From the NCBI GenBank assembly GCA_029287555.1, contig JARFQX010000642.1, positions 1 through 16,457 on the forward strand: 16,457 nucleotides of DNA, given 5' to 3'. Below the pieces are notes generated by a model. The model searched no databases. It worked only from the letters and a program-made list of their open reading frames with translations, and had not been told where the DNA came from. The stretch comes from Rubripirellula sp. (GTDB lineage Bacteria; Planctomycetota; Planctomycetia; Pirellulales; Pirellulaceae). Both the position numbers and the translations under genes were made by a program. Shown one piece after another: positions 1-8,271 of the stretch. How positions within the stretch are numbered: the first letter of the stretch is position 1; each line of letters opens with the position of its first letter.

Positions 1-1808
1 GCTTCGAGCAAAATGCGAGCAACTTCTTCGTCAATCAACTCCTGAGTGTGCTCGCTGAACTGGCGGGACTGATGAATCTCACGACCCAGGAATGGATCTT
101 CGTCGCTGGTTTTGTAGCTTACCGGCCCGATTATGGGACTCATGCCCCAGTGCGTCACCATCCGCCGGGCAATACTCGTAGCCCTTTCAAGATCATTTTC
201 AGCTCCGACGCAAGTCTCGGTATAAATGATCTTCTCCGCCGCTCGACCTCCGAGCAGCACAATCAACTGGTGGTCAAGTTCCTTCTTGCTGATGCTCAGA
301 CGGTCTTCATTGGGCACGTACTGCGTGACCCCCAAGGCGCGACCTCGCGGAATGATGGTTACCTTGTGGACGACGTGGGCGCCATCGAGATGCCAGGCGG
401 TCAAGGTATGGCCCGCTTCGTGATAGGCCGTCTTTTCCTTTTCGCTCTCCTGCAACACCTCTTCCCGCTTGGCACCCATCAAGATCTTGTCTCGGGCGTA
501 GTCAAAATCGCTCATGTCAACGATTTTCTTGTCCTGACGGGCTGCCCACAGCGCTGCTTCGTTGACCATGTTACGAATGTCGGCACCGGTTAAGCCAACC
601 GTTCCGGCTGCGAGACGATGCATATCCACATCGTCGGCCAGGGGTACGTCACGCACGTGAACCTTGAAGATCGCTTCTCGTCCCTTCATCGTCGGCCGAC
701 CAACGGTGATGTGACGATCAAATCGCCCGGGACGAAGCAGGGCGGGATCGAGCACGTCGGGGCGGTTGGTTGCGGCAATCACGATCACCGCTTGGTTGCC
801 CGTGAAGCCATCCATTTCGCCGAGAATCTGGTTCAGCGTCTGCTCGCGTTCATCGTGGCCGCCTCCCAAACCGGCACCACGTTGCCGGCCCACCGCGTCG
901 ATTTCATCAATGAAGATAATGGCCGGGCTATTCTCCTTTGCGGTCTTGAACAGATCTCGAACGCGGCTGGCACCGACCCCCACGAACATCTGGATGAATT
1001 CACTGCCGTTGACCGAAAAGAAGGGGACGCCCGCTTCACCTGCAATCGCTCTGGCAAGCAAGGTCTTCCCCGTGCCTGGTGGTCCGTTAAGCAAAACACC
1101 CTTCGGGACGCGCCCGCCGAGCTTTTGGAACTTCTCAGGCGTCTTCAAGAAATCGACGATTTCTTGAAGGTCGGCTTTGACTCCTTCCAATCCGGCAACG
1201 TCTTTGAACGTCACCATCTTCTCGCTGGCTTCGAATCGCTTGGCCGGACTCTTGCTGAATCCAGACAAGAAACCGCCCCCCATGATGTCGCTGCGAGTGC
1301 GACGGAGCATCATGAATAGGAAGAATAGAATCCCCAGCGGCAGACCGATCAGGGCGATGAAGTAGAGAATCTGCTGCGTGTTGTCGGGATCGAGATAGTC
1401 ATATTCGACGTCAGCTTCCTTGAGCTGATTCTCAAGCTGGACAACCCAACCGGCATCGTTGGAACGATTGAAGACAAACTTGTTGAGGTACTCGGTCGGT
1501 GCTCCCTCGCTCGCTGCAGCGGTTTCGTCCGCCTTTTCGCCCGCCTCGTCCTCGGTGGGAATTTCCGGACGCGTCACGAAGGTACCGTAAACCCGGCGAT
1601 CACCGATGCTGACGCTCTCGACATTTCCCCGTTCCAGTTCCTGCTGGAAGAAGCTCGCCGAAATCAGAGAGCGTTCCTCGCCGCGGTTGTAGAACAAAAG
1701 GACGACGAGACCCGCCAGAATCAGCGCGATAAACAGCGAATTGTTACCGCGTCGATTCTCTTGGGGCTCCGGACCGCCGGATTCATTTTGATCGGACTTC
1801 TTTTCCAT
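1..1808 (-). CDS. ftsH: ATP-dependent zinc metalloprotease FtsH (partial, C-terminus off the window)
   Basis: Membrane-anchored AAA+ protease that extracts and degrades misfolded or short-lived membrane and cytosolic proteins, working as a hexamer. The window holds 602 codons from the start; family members are usually 610-690 residues, so only the C-terminal tail is missing. Visible in order: a hydrophilic N-terminus, TM1 about residues 24-40, a periplasmic domain with an Ala/Glu-rich stretch near 86-104, TM2 about 147-168, Walker A GPPGTGKT at 242-249, Walker B IFIDE ending at 302, the second region of homology (NRPDVLDPALLRPGRFDR), and zinc site HEAGH at 463-467 (bases 408-422). The third ligand is probably the Asp in AENDLERA. 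The ATG at 1808 is preceded by AAAGG six bases upstream. It follows recQ on the same strand across about 150 bases with its own candidate promoter. Identification is firm. Confidence 0.97.
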   Translation of the reverse strand, partial: MEKKSDQNESGGPEPQENRRGNNSLFIALILAGLVVLLFYNRGEERSLISASFFQQELERGNVESVSIGDRRVYGTFVTRPEIPTEDEAGEKADETAAASEGAPTEYLNKFVFNRSNDAGWVVQLENQLKEADVEYDYLDPDNTQQILYFIALIGLPLGILFFLFMMLRRTRSDIMGGGFLSGFSKSPAKRFEASEKMVTFKDVAGLEGVKADLQEIVDFLKTPEKFQKLGGRVPKGVLLNGPPGTGKTLLARAIAGEAGVPFFSVNGSEFIQMFVGVGASRVRDLFKTAKENSPAIIFIDEIDAVGRQRGAGLGGGHDEREQTLNQILGEMDGFTGNQAVIVIAATNRPDVLDPALLRPGRFDRHITVGRPTMKGREAIFKVHVRDVPLADDVDMHRLAAGTVGLTGADIRNMVNEAALWAARQDKKIVDMSDFDYARDKILMGAKREEVLQESEKEKTAYHEAGHTLTAWHLDGAHVVHKVTIIPRGRALGVTQYVPNEDRLSISKKELDHQLIVLLGGRAAEKIIYTETCVGAENDLERATSIARRMVTHWGMSPIIGPVSYKTSDEDPFLGREIHQSRQFSEHTQELIDEEVARILLE

Positions 1809-1915
1809 TTCCTGCCTTTTGAGAGTCAGGACCAGTTGGGGGAGCAGCCGGGATCGGCGCTCCGATTGGGACCACCATCGCGGGCAGCCAGATTCTTCCT
1901 CCCGAATCGAACGCT

Positions 1916-1944
1916 ATTGTAGTGATTCGCTGCGAAAGTGACTA
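1916..1944 (-). promoter_or_regulatory. Candidate sigma70-type promoter of ftsH
   Basis: On the minus strand, TAGTCA (bases 1944-1939) and TACAAT (1921-1916) are separated by exactly 17 bases. They match the -35 consensus at 4 of 6 positions and the -10 at 5 of 6. Transcription would start near 1909 and give a leader of about 100 bases to the ftsH ATG. This lies just past the recQ stop, so ftsH need not depend on recQ transcription. The call rests on sequence only. Confidence 0.42.
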
Positions 1945-1960
1945 ACCACCGAAGCGGGTG

Positions 1961-4795
1961 TCACCCTCCAGGCGACGACGTGCTGCCGATGCGGGCCAGG
2001 GAAAGCCAATTCGGGTCGACAAACTGCCCTTTTTCTGCTGCTTCGGCCAAATCCTCCGCCAGGGCGTTGAGATCGCTTCGGCGTATCTGTTCAATCTGCT
2101 CTGCCGAGTAACCATCGCGGAATAGTCGCCAAGTCCAGTAGGCGTCTGTTTGCTCCCAGCCACCGACAGTATCAGCTTTCGGCAAGTTGGCGGAGGTGGC
2201 TGAGTCATCAACGGAGGAGTCGCGAGTGATCGGAGGATGGCTCGGTTGGGCCGGAGCTGGCTCCTTGTCGTTCGTCGCTGCCGGTTCCTCCAGGTCGTCG
2301 ATTTCTAGTTTGTCGTCGCCTTCTTGACCGCGAACGATTTCGACAATGTCATAGCCGAACTGTTCGATTGTCGCGGGTCCGATCCCGCTGATCGCTTCGA
2401 GCTGTTCGGTGGTCGTTGGCCAAGCGTTGGCGATGCGGTCGATCGTGGCATTGGTCAAGACACGAAACGCGGGGATTCCCAACGCCGCCGATGTCTTCCG
2501 TCTCCACCGCTTCAGCACTTCGGTCAACTCGGTCGCGGCCTTCCTTTCCGCAGCCGAACTCGAACCGTCGTCGGCCGACTCCCCGGCCAAACCGGTGCCC
2601 ACCGAGGCTCCCGATCCGCTGCCGTCGGCCTGGTCCTCTTCGGTGCTCCGGTGGTCCGCCGGTTCAATACTCCGAGCCGCTGCCGACAAACGCTTGGCAA
2701 TCGGAAACTTGATCGACACCGCGTCTGGCAGAGGCTTTCGGCCGAGCATCACCTCTCGGCCAAACTCCGTGATGTGAATCGTTGGACGCCGCTGATCAAT
2801 TTCACGTTGTTCGAGGAGCCCCGCCTGAATGAGGCCATCCATGACCTGGACGACTTCGGCTTGCTTCAATGGTGTGAGTAATCCATACGTACTTAAGCGG
2901 TGCAGTTTCCACTGCTGCAATTTCTTGTTCTTCGAACCGCAAAGCATCTGGGCCACTAGATTCTTCCCGAATCGACCGTGCATGCGCGTGACGCCGCTGA
3001 GGATCACCTGCACTCCGATCAGCAAAGCGCCTCGATCCGCTTCCGACAGCTTGGAAGCATCACCGCCCAATGGTGACGTCCCGTTGGCTGATTTCGGTTG
3101 GCAGCGATCACACGTTCCGCACGGCTGACTTCCCTGCTCGCCGAAGTAGTCCAGGATGACTTTTTGACGACAACCGCTGGTGCGGGCGAATCGAATCACC
3201 GATTCCAATTTTTCGTATTCTGATGCCTTGCGTCGATCGAGTTCTTCGAAGTCGATCTCCAATTGTTCGAATGGAACATCTCGCTCAAGGACATGAACGG
3301 CACGTCCACGAAACGGTGGAACGTAATCAAAAGACTTGAGCTTCTTCAATTCACGAAGCGTGCGAACCAGTTGCTCGCGATCGACCTCGGCCAACTCCGA
3401 TAAGCGTTGCGGACGCACGTACACGTCTTCGCCTCGTCTCGCTCCCACCACGGTCTCGATCGCCTGCATCACGCGTCGTCTCAGTTTCGCCTCGCGGGGC
3501 ACAAAATCGAGCAGCGTCGGCGCGTCGCTGTCGATGCGGACCACCGCATGATTCGAACTGCTGTCCAAACGCCTCATCACGCCGGTCTTGGCGAGCAATG
3601 TCTCAGCCGTCCCAACGGCTTCACTTCCGTCCTTGATGTCGATCGCGTCTCGGACTTGCTCGAGCGTCAACTCGATCGGGTCCTCGGGGCGGCCGAGCAG
3701 GAACTCATAGACTTTGCGAACCGTTTCACGCGACGGGTAGCGGCTTTCGATGAAGAACTCTTGGATGTAGCGATCGCTGTAGGAGAACAAGAGCAGACAT
3801 TCGCTCGGCTGGCCATCGCGTCCGGCCCGTCCCGCCTCCTGGTAGTAGGCTTCGAGCGAGCCCGGCATGTTGTAGTGAACCACGTAGCGAATATCGGCCT
3901 TGTCGATGCCCATGCCAAAGGCATTCGTTGCAACGATCGCAGCCAGGTCCCCCGACATGAACTGATCCTGGACCCTGCGGCGCTGCGCGGGATCAAGGCC
4001 CGCATGATAGACCCCGATCGGCCGCCGCGTCTTCTCCGGCAACCAATCGGCGAGCTCTTCGCATCGTTTGCGAGTCGCCGCGTAAATGATCCCCGTTCCT
4101 GTCTGCTGGCGGATGAAGTCTTCCAGCTGAGTGTCCTTGTCGCGATCGGCTTGGGGATGCGACACGCTGAATCGAAGGTTGGCGCGGGCGAATCCGGTCA
4201 CGAACAACCGAGTCGAACGCAATCCCAAAAGCTCCTCGATATCACGACGCACCGCCTGTGTCGCCGTGGCCGTCAACGCGATCGTTTGGACGTTGTTCAG
4301 ATAGCGCTCGCGAAATCGGCCCAACCGAGAATAGTCGGGTCGAAAGTCATGTCCCCACTCGCTGACGCAGTGAGCTTCGTCGACGGCTAACAGGCTGATC
4401 TTGGCTTTGCTGACCGATTCCAGGAACCGACCATTGCGGAGCCGTTCCGGAGCCACGTAAACGAGGTCCAACTGACCCGCCGCCATCACATCCATGACTT
4501 CCGATTGCTCCGCCGCGGTCAGACTGCTGTTGATCAACGCAGCTCGAATGCCGAGTCTTTTCAAAGAGTCGACCTGGTCCTTCATCAGGGCGATCAGTGG
4601 CGAGACGACAATGGTTGTCCCGTCGAGGGCGAGGCTGGGAAGTTGGTAGCAAAGGCTCTTGCCGCCGCCGGTCGGCATCACGCACATCACGTCATTGCCG
4701 GCCAGCACCGCATCGACGACGTCCTGCTGTCCGGGACGGAAGGCGTCCAAACCGAAACGCGACAGGAGTGACGTCGGGTTTGTGGTGTCGACCAT
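1961..4795 (-). CDS. recQ: ATP-dependent DNA helicase RecQ, long form with C-terminal extension
   Basis: 3'-5' superfamily 2 helicase that unwinds forked and recombination DNA in repair. From the ATG at 4795 the protein is 944 residues, against roughly 600-700 for most bacterial RecQ. Seen: Walker A PTGGGKS at 41-47, DEAH at 139-142, aromatic-rich loop WGHDFRPDYS, motif VI QEAGRAGRDG at 319-328, zinc cysteines C542, C559, C562 and C565, an RQC winged helix about 585-685, a Ser/Gly/Asp-rich linker, HRDC about 752-825, a second acidic/Pro linker, and a final helical domain about 879-932. An in-frame GTG at 4810 would add five residues, but it sits inside GAGGTGG, which is a better ribosome-binding site for the ATG at 4795. 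It is divergent from the dehydrogenase gene. The family call is firm; the role of the last domain is inferred. Confidence 0.96.
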   Translation of the reverse strand: MVDTTNPTSLLSRFGLDAFRPGQQDVVDAVLAGNDVMCVMPTGGGKSLCYQLPSLALDGTTIVVSPLIALMKDQVDSLKRLGIRAALINSSLTAAEQSEVMDVMAAGQLDLVYVAPERLRNGRFLESVSKAKISLLAVDEAHCVSEWGHDFRPDYSRLGRFRERYLNNVQTIALTATATQAVRRDIEELLGLRSTRLFVTGFARANLRFSVSHPQADRDKDTQLEDFIRQQTGTGIIYAATRKRCEELADWLPEKTRRPIGVYHAGLDPAQRRRVQDQFMSGDLAAIVATNAFGMGIDKADIRYVVHYNMPGSLEAYYQEAGRAGRDGQPSECLLLFSYSDRYIQEFFIESRYPSRETVRKVYEFLLGRPEDPIELTLEQVRDAIDIKDGSEAVGTAETLLAKTGVMRRLDSSSNHAVVRIDSDAPTLLDFVPREAKLRRRVMQAIETVVGARRGEDVYVRPQRLSELAEVDREQLVRTLRELKKLKSFDYVPPFRGRAVHVLERDVPFEQLEIDFEELDRRKASEYEKLESVIRFARTSGCRQKVILDYFGEQGSQPCGTCDRCQPKSANGTSPLGGDASKLSEADRGALLIGVQVILSGVTRMHGRFGKNLVAQMLCGSKNKKLQQWKLHRLSTYGLLTPLKQAEVVQVMDGLIQAGLLEQREIDQRRPTIHITEFGREVMLGRKPLPDAVSIKFPIAKRLSAAARSIEPADHRSTEEDQADGSGSGASVGTGLAGESADDGSSSAAERKAATELTEVLKRWRRKTSAALGIPAFRVLTNATIDRIANAWPTTTEQLEAISGIGPATIEQFGYDIVEIVRGQEGDDKLEIDDLEEPAATNDKEPAPAQPSHPPITRDSSVDDSATSANLPKADTVGGWEQTDAYWTWRLFRDGYSAEQIEQIRRSDLNALAEDLAEAAEKGQFVDPNWLSLARIGSTSSPGG

Positions 4796-4890
4796 GACGA
4801 TAAAATCCACCTCGATGTTGCCCAGCCGCAGCTGCCCAGCCTCAGTTACCCAGTGCCGCGACGTCGTTTCCCAAATCCAGCCGTCCGCCG

Positions 4891-4918
4891 ATTATACGCC
4901 GCTCGCCGCTTGATCCAA
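4891..4918 (-). promoter_or_regulatory. Candidate promoter of recQ
   Basis: A perfect TATAAT lies on the minus strand at 4896-4891, with TTGGAT (4918-4913) 16 bases upstream as a weak -35 (3 of 6). The predicted start is near 4884, about 90 bases before the recQ ATG. It lies in the only gap between recQ and the divergent dehydrogenase, so regulation of the two genes could be linked. Confidence 0.5.
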
Positions 4919-4945
4919 ACCGTGCCCGACCCGCGAGTTATCGCC

Positions 4946-5908
4946 ATGCAAGCTATCACACTAATGAACCATGAGTTGCGTTTCGTCCGCGATTACCCCG
5001 ATCCATCGCCACGGCCGGGCGAGGTGATCGTCGACGTCCTGCGAGCCGGCATCTGTGAGACGGATCTGCAGCTGCGACGCGGTTACATGGGATTTTCCGG
5101 AGTGCTGGGACATGAATTTGTGGGGATCGCTCGCGAGGGTCAGCATGCGGGCTGTCGAGTGGTCGGTGAGATCAATTGCAATTGCGGGCGCTGCGAGCGT
5201 TGCCGCCGCGGCCTGGGCAATCACTGCCCGAATCGCACGGTGCTCGGCATCGATCGACACGACGGTGCTTTTGCAGAACGAATGGCCGTGCCGGAAGCAA
5301 ATCTGCATCGCATTCCCGATTCGATCCGCAACGTCGAGGCCGTGTTCGTGGAGCCTTTGGCAGCCGCCTTTCAGATTGGCCGCCAAGTTAATTTGGACGG
5401 TACCCGGGTCGCAATCCTTGGCGATGGAAGGATGGCGATCCTGTGCGCGCAAGTCATCGCGCATCAGTCATCTGAACTTTTGGTGATCGGAAAGCATGAA
5501 ACCAAGCTAACGAGATTTCGTGACCTGAAGATTCGCACACAAACGTTGGGTGATTCTCTGGAGGCGAAGGCGTTTGATGTGGTGGTCGATTGCACTGGGT
5601 CTGCAACCGGCTTGCCCTTAGCAATTCAACTCGTTCGACCAAGGGGAACGATCGTCATGAAGACCACCGTCGCGGGGTCGCACCAGTTGTCGCTTGCCCC
5701 GATCGTGATTGATGAGGTGACTTTGGTCGGATCGAGGTGTGGTCCGTTTCCAGAGGCGATCGATGCGCTCGAGGAAAAGCGCGTCGACGTTTCTCAGCTG
5801 GTCACTCACCGGTTTCCCCTCGAACAAGCCGAACACGCTTTCTCAGCCGCCACGAAGCCGGACGCGATGAAAGTCGTCTTCGAAATCGGTGAACGAGAAG
5901 ACCTTTAG
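4946..5908 (+). CDS. Zinc-dependent medium-chain alcohol dehydrogenase-like protein
   Basis: Predicted NAD(P)-dependent oxidation of an alcohol or polyol; the substrate is unknown. The protein is 320 residues from the ATG at 4946, which begins the typical first beta-strand. The reading frame extends upstream to 4853, but those 31 residues are basic and outside the domain. Catalytic zinc ligands are C37 (GICETD), H56-E57 (GHE) and E136 (VEPLAA). Structural zinc cysteines are C80, C83, C86 and C94. The Rossmann turn reads GDGRMA at 159-164, with Ala in place of the usual last Gly. The motifs GEIN, HCPNRTVLGI and VGSRCGPF are those I associate with the short MDR subgroup of about 320 residues, not with classical ADH or sorbitol dehydrogenase. 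The stop codon overlaps that of the convergent zinc-ribbon gene. Confidence 0.9.
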   Translation: MQAITLMNHELRFVRDYPDPSPRPGEVIVDVLRAGICETDLQLRRGYMGFSGVLGHEFVGIAREGQHAGCRVVGEINCNCGRCERCRRGLGNHCPNRTVLGIDRHDGAFAERMAVPEANLHRIPDSIRNVEAVFVEPLAAAFQIGRQVNLDGTRVAILGDGRMAILCAQVIAHQSSELLVIGKHETKLTRFRDLKIRTQTLGDSLEAKAFDVVVDCTGSATGLPLAIQLVRPRGTIVMKTTVAGSHQLSLAPIVIDEVTLVGSRCGPFPEAIDALEEKRVDVSQLVTHRFPLEQAEHAFSAATKPDAMKVVFEIGEREDL

Positions 5909-6864
5909 AGAGACGTGATCACAGCGAGCACGAGTAGGCAGACGAGGATGACCGCAGCAACGGTGAGGGCAATCTTGAACGCTGAGTAGGGCGCCTTGCC
6001 GATCAACAATCGTTGGTCCTGGCCACAAACGACCACGCGATAGAGGTTGTTCTTGTACCGGTAGGCAAGGACGTAGGCAGGGAAGGAGAGGCGACGCGTG
6101 ACCAATGCCTGAACCACGATCGACACTTTCACTTTGCGAAATCGGGTTCCCGGAATGTTGTGTTGCTGAACGTGTTGCACGGCCATGGCCCGGAGTGCCT
6201 CGGACACTTGTCGACGGGCCTCGGATCGAGGCACGTCGAACTGTTCCAGCGTGGCGTCATCGGCGCCTTCCGGTGCATCGCGCACGTCGCGCAGGTCAAG
6301 TCCGGGGCTGATCGCGTGGACCTCCTCCAGCGAGAGACCGCGTGAAGCCGAGGCGAGAATCTGGCGAAACTGGACGTCCGTTTGTCCGCAGTGCGGCGCC
6401 CAGGACGATCGTCCCGCGTTCGCGTTGGAGTCCGCGGCCCAGCTGATTTTCGAATCGGCATCGAACACCCAGGCGACCCACCACAGGGGACGCAACTCGT
6501 GCACACGCGATGCAGAAAGTAGATCCGACGGTCGGAACCAGCCCAGCGAACCCAGCCAAGATCTCAACGCCGCATGAGATTGCTCTGGCGTCACCGTGAA
6601 CGGTAGGTAACCGCTCGATTGTTCCATCGGATCTTCAACGGTCTCGATCTCTACCTCGCTGCTGCAAAACGAACAAACCGGTGCCTGGCGACGGGGATCG
6701 TAGGCGATCGCGGCGCCGCAGCCGGTGCAGCGAAGAATCTGCACCGTTGTTTTGCGTTGCTCGACAGCCTGATGCGGAGCAACATGGCCACAAATGCTGC
6801 AGCGTACGTCGCCCGATTCAAGCGGCGTTCGACAGCGATCACAGACAAGTTGGGCGGTTTCCAC
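5905..6864 (-). CDS. Zinc-ribbon protein with C-terminal membrane anchor (paralogue B)
   Basis: Function unknown. Two CxxC-CxxC zinc ribbons open the protein: C8, C11, C22, C25 and C46, C49, C64, C67 (numbered from the GTG at 6864). A middle region with a Trp-rich RPLWWVAWVFDAD segment follows, then a beta-rich part with FPAYVLAYRYKNN, and one hydrophobic helix at the extreme C-terminus with almost nothing after it. That is the layout of a tail-anchored protein facing the cytoplasm. The end aligns by eye with the neighbouring gene (FPxxxxAxRY, then GKxPxSxxKxxL before the helix), so the two are paralogues. The start is uncertain: the frame opens at TTG 6909, inside the upstream gene, but the GTG at 6864, seven bases past that gene's stop, suits translational coupling. 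The predicted product is 319 residues. Confidence 0.8.
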   Translation of the reverse strand: METAQLVCDRCRTPLESGDVRCSICGHVAPHQAVEQRKTTVQILRCTGCGAAIAYDPRRQAPVCSFCSSEVEIETVEDPMEQSSGYLPFTVTPEQSHAALRSWLGSLGWFRPSDLLSASRVHELRPLWWVAWVFDADSKISWAADSNANAGRSSWAPHCGQTDVQFRQILASASRGLSLEEVHAISPGLDLRDVRDAPEGADDATLEQFDVPRSEARRQVSEALRAMAVQHVQQHNIPGTRFRKVKVSIVVQALVTRRLSFPAYVLAYRYKNNLYRVVVCGQDQRLLIGKAPYSAFKIALTVAAVILVCLLVLAVITSL

Positions 6865-6871
6865 GAGTCGA

Positions 6872-7813
6872 TCAGTCCGCAAGCAGGAAAAGGAGGACCA
6901 ACAATCCAATCAACAGCACGACTCCGGCAATCGCCAGCGAGACTTTCATGGAGCTGACCGGTACTTTTCCACCGACTCGTCCGGTTTGCCCGTTGACCAG
7001 GATTTGAAGGGGCGCTTTGTGTGGGTCGTATCGAACCGCGAACGACCAGATTGGAAACAGAACCAGGTGGATCACCTCGCGCGAGACTTTCGTTTCGAAA
7101 CGGAGGCCCCGGTGCGAGTCGCCGGGCATGAAATTCTTGAGCATGACGCCCACTTTCCCTCTGGTTTCGCTGCGGGCCATCCGCAGGCAATCTTCTCGGG
7201 TGCGCGACGGTCGTTCGGCCAACCATCCTGTGATCAGGGCGGGTTGAAATCGACGCAGGGCACGCAGGTCAAAGGGTTCGATCGCCTGGAGTTCTGCATT
7301 GCCCACTCCGCGAGAAGCCGTTACGACAACGTCCATCACGTAGCAGGAGTGCCGTCCGCTCAACGGTCGCCACTCCGTCCTCGTCACCGTCCGCGTGCGC
7401 GTGACGGTGCGTCCCTTGGAGTCGGTCGTCGTGTAGGTTTGTGTTTCGGTGTAGTTCTCGCCAATGCTGGCGGAGAAGTTCGAATCGGACACCGCGCTGT
7501 AGAGATAGCCGGGCAAGTAGACACCTCGCGTCAATTCCGGCCCGGCGCGGCGAAAGTCGGAGCGAGCAAAGATGTGGCTCTTGCGAAGCCATTGCCGAAC
7601 CAACTCGGTCGCCCGATCATGATCGATCACGAACCCAATCGCGAAAGATGGCCTGGGCAGATCCTTGGCTGGCGGCCGTTGGATGATCGACGACGAGGCG
7701 CAGTAGGGACAGATTGCCGTCAACATCTTCGACTCGACAATCAAACTCGAGCCGCACGATTGACAGTTGATCTCGATGTAGCCGGACTTTGCCGGTGTGA
7801 CCTCAGCGGGCAT
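6872..7813 (-). CDS. Zinc-ribbon protein with C-terminal membrane anchor (paralogue A)
   Basis: Function unknown. From the ATG at 7813 the product is 313 residues. One zinc ribbon (C17, C20, C35, C38) is followed by a region with LPGYLYSAVSDS, a Thr/Arg-rich stretch (about 120-145), and a C-terminal part with FPIWSFAVRYDPHKAP and NGQTGRVGGKVP. It ends in a single Leu/Val-rich helix of about 22 residues and two further residues. It has one ribbon where the downstream paralogue has two. A TTG at 7819 is an alternative start with AGGAA better spaced than for the ATG; the difference is two residues. It is first in a two-gene unit. The proteins recall other bacterial zinc-ribbon proteins with a conserved beta-rich middle, but I cannot name a characterised relative. 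Confidence 0.82.
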   Translation of the reverse strand: MPAEVTPAKSGYIEINCQSCGSSLIVESKMLTAICPYCASSSIIQRPPAKDLPRPSFAIGFVIDHDRATELVRQWLRKSHIFARSDFRRAGPELTRGVYLPGYLYSAVSDSNFSASIGENYTETQTYTTTDSKGRTVTRTRTVTRTEWRPLSGRHSCYVMDVVVTASRGVGNAELQAIEPFDLRALRRFQPALITGWLAERPSRTREDCLRMARSETRGKVGVMLKNFMPGDSHRGLRFETKVSREVIHLVLFPIWSFAVRYDPHKAPLQILVNGQTGRVGGKVPVSSMKVSLAIAGVVLLIGLLVLLFLLAD

Positions 7814-7977
7814 CGTCAAGGGCGGTTCCTGCGGTCATTCGCTCGTCCAGCGTGTCTTTTGATGAATGATGTAGACCGTCCGACCCGCTTCCACTTACCA
7901 CGAGAATGTCGAAATCGCTCCAGTCGGTCGGGCGGCTCAAAAGAAGGACACCTCATCACGAGTTGGTTGCGCCCCTT

Positions 7978-8019
7978 GATGGCACAACGAGGATGGCTCA
8001 ACAAGGATGGCACAGCATG
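7978..8019. repeat. Three tandem 14-bp units
   Basis: Three consecutive units read GATGGCACAACGAG, GATGGCTCAACAAG and GATGGCACAGCATG. Nine of 14 positions are the same in all three, with GATGGC always kept. They lie in the leader region of paralogue A, about 165-205 bases upstream of its start, and 93 bases from the inverted repeat. Confidence 0.8.
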
Positions 8020-8112
8020 AGACCAACCGGGGCGCCCGAATGAACACTCCCCGCGCACTTTCTTCGGATCTACATATAAAACTGTGCGCGATTGTGACAT
8101 GGTTGCCTTATT

Positions 8113-8235
8113 CGTGCTCGTGCTCGTGCTCAGCAAAGCGGTGCTCGCAATCGATTGGGGCGTAAAAACCGCGTCAGCCGATTCGATTATGAGCACGAGC
8201 ACCGTCGCAAGCGACTGAGCACGAGCACGAGCACG
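8113..8235. repeat. REP-like large inverted repeat made of GAGCAC units
   Basis: The 21-bp arms 8113-8133 and 8215-8235 are perfect reverse complements, built from repeated CGTGCT/AGCACG units ending in CTCAG. Inner pairs continue the fold: 8140-8147 with 8196-8203 (GGTGCTCG and CGAGCACC), and AATCGA at 8149-8154 with TCGATT at 8183-8188. A small side hairpin GTCGCAAGCGAC lies at 8204-8215. The whole can form a branched stem of about 123 bases. It begins 37 bases past the aldolase stop, so it may protect or end that transcript, or it may be a dispersed extragenic palindrome. No transposase is adjacent. Confidence 0.8.
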
Positions 8236-8271
8236 AGGAGACCTACACCGCTCATCATCACGCACGCTTGT

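Larger units (their letters stand above)
7814..8271. other. Gene-free interval with two repeat structures
   Basis: About 460 bases between the stop of the aldolase and the start of paralogue A. It contains the 14-bp triple tandem repeat (7978-8019) and the REP-like inverted repeat (8113-8235). A minus-strand frame spans most of it (7816-8265), but its translation is rich in Arg/Ser/Ala repeats dictated by the DNA repeats and has no recognisable domain, so I do not call it a gene. AT-rich DNA around 8070-8085 (TACATATAAAAC) could hold a promoter but has no convincing -35. Confidence 0.6.

Noticed and set aside
3407..4390. Long plus-strand frame (327 codons) opposite recQ, and similar ones at 6794-8020 and 8392-9393
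   Set aside because: These lie antisense to well-supported genes and have no recognisable domains. Such frames are common opposite GC-rich coding sequence.
4853..4945. 31-residue upstream extension of the dehydrogenase
   Set aside because: It is basic and lies outside the conserved fold, which starts exactly at the ATG at 4946. It also overlaps the recQ promoter candidate.
7816..8265. 149-codon minus-strand frame across the repeat interval
   Set aside because: Its Arg-Ala and Ser-Thr runs are the direct translation of the GAGCAC repeats. It overlaps the start of paralogue A and has no recognisable domain.
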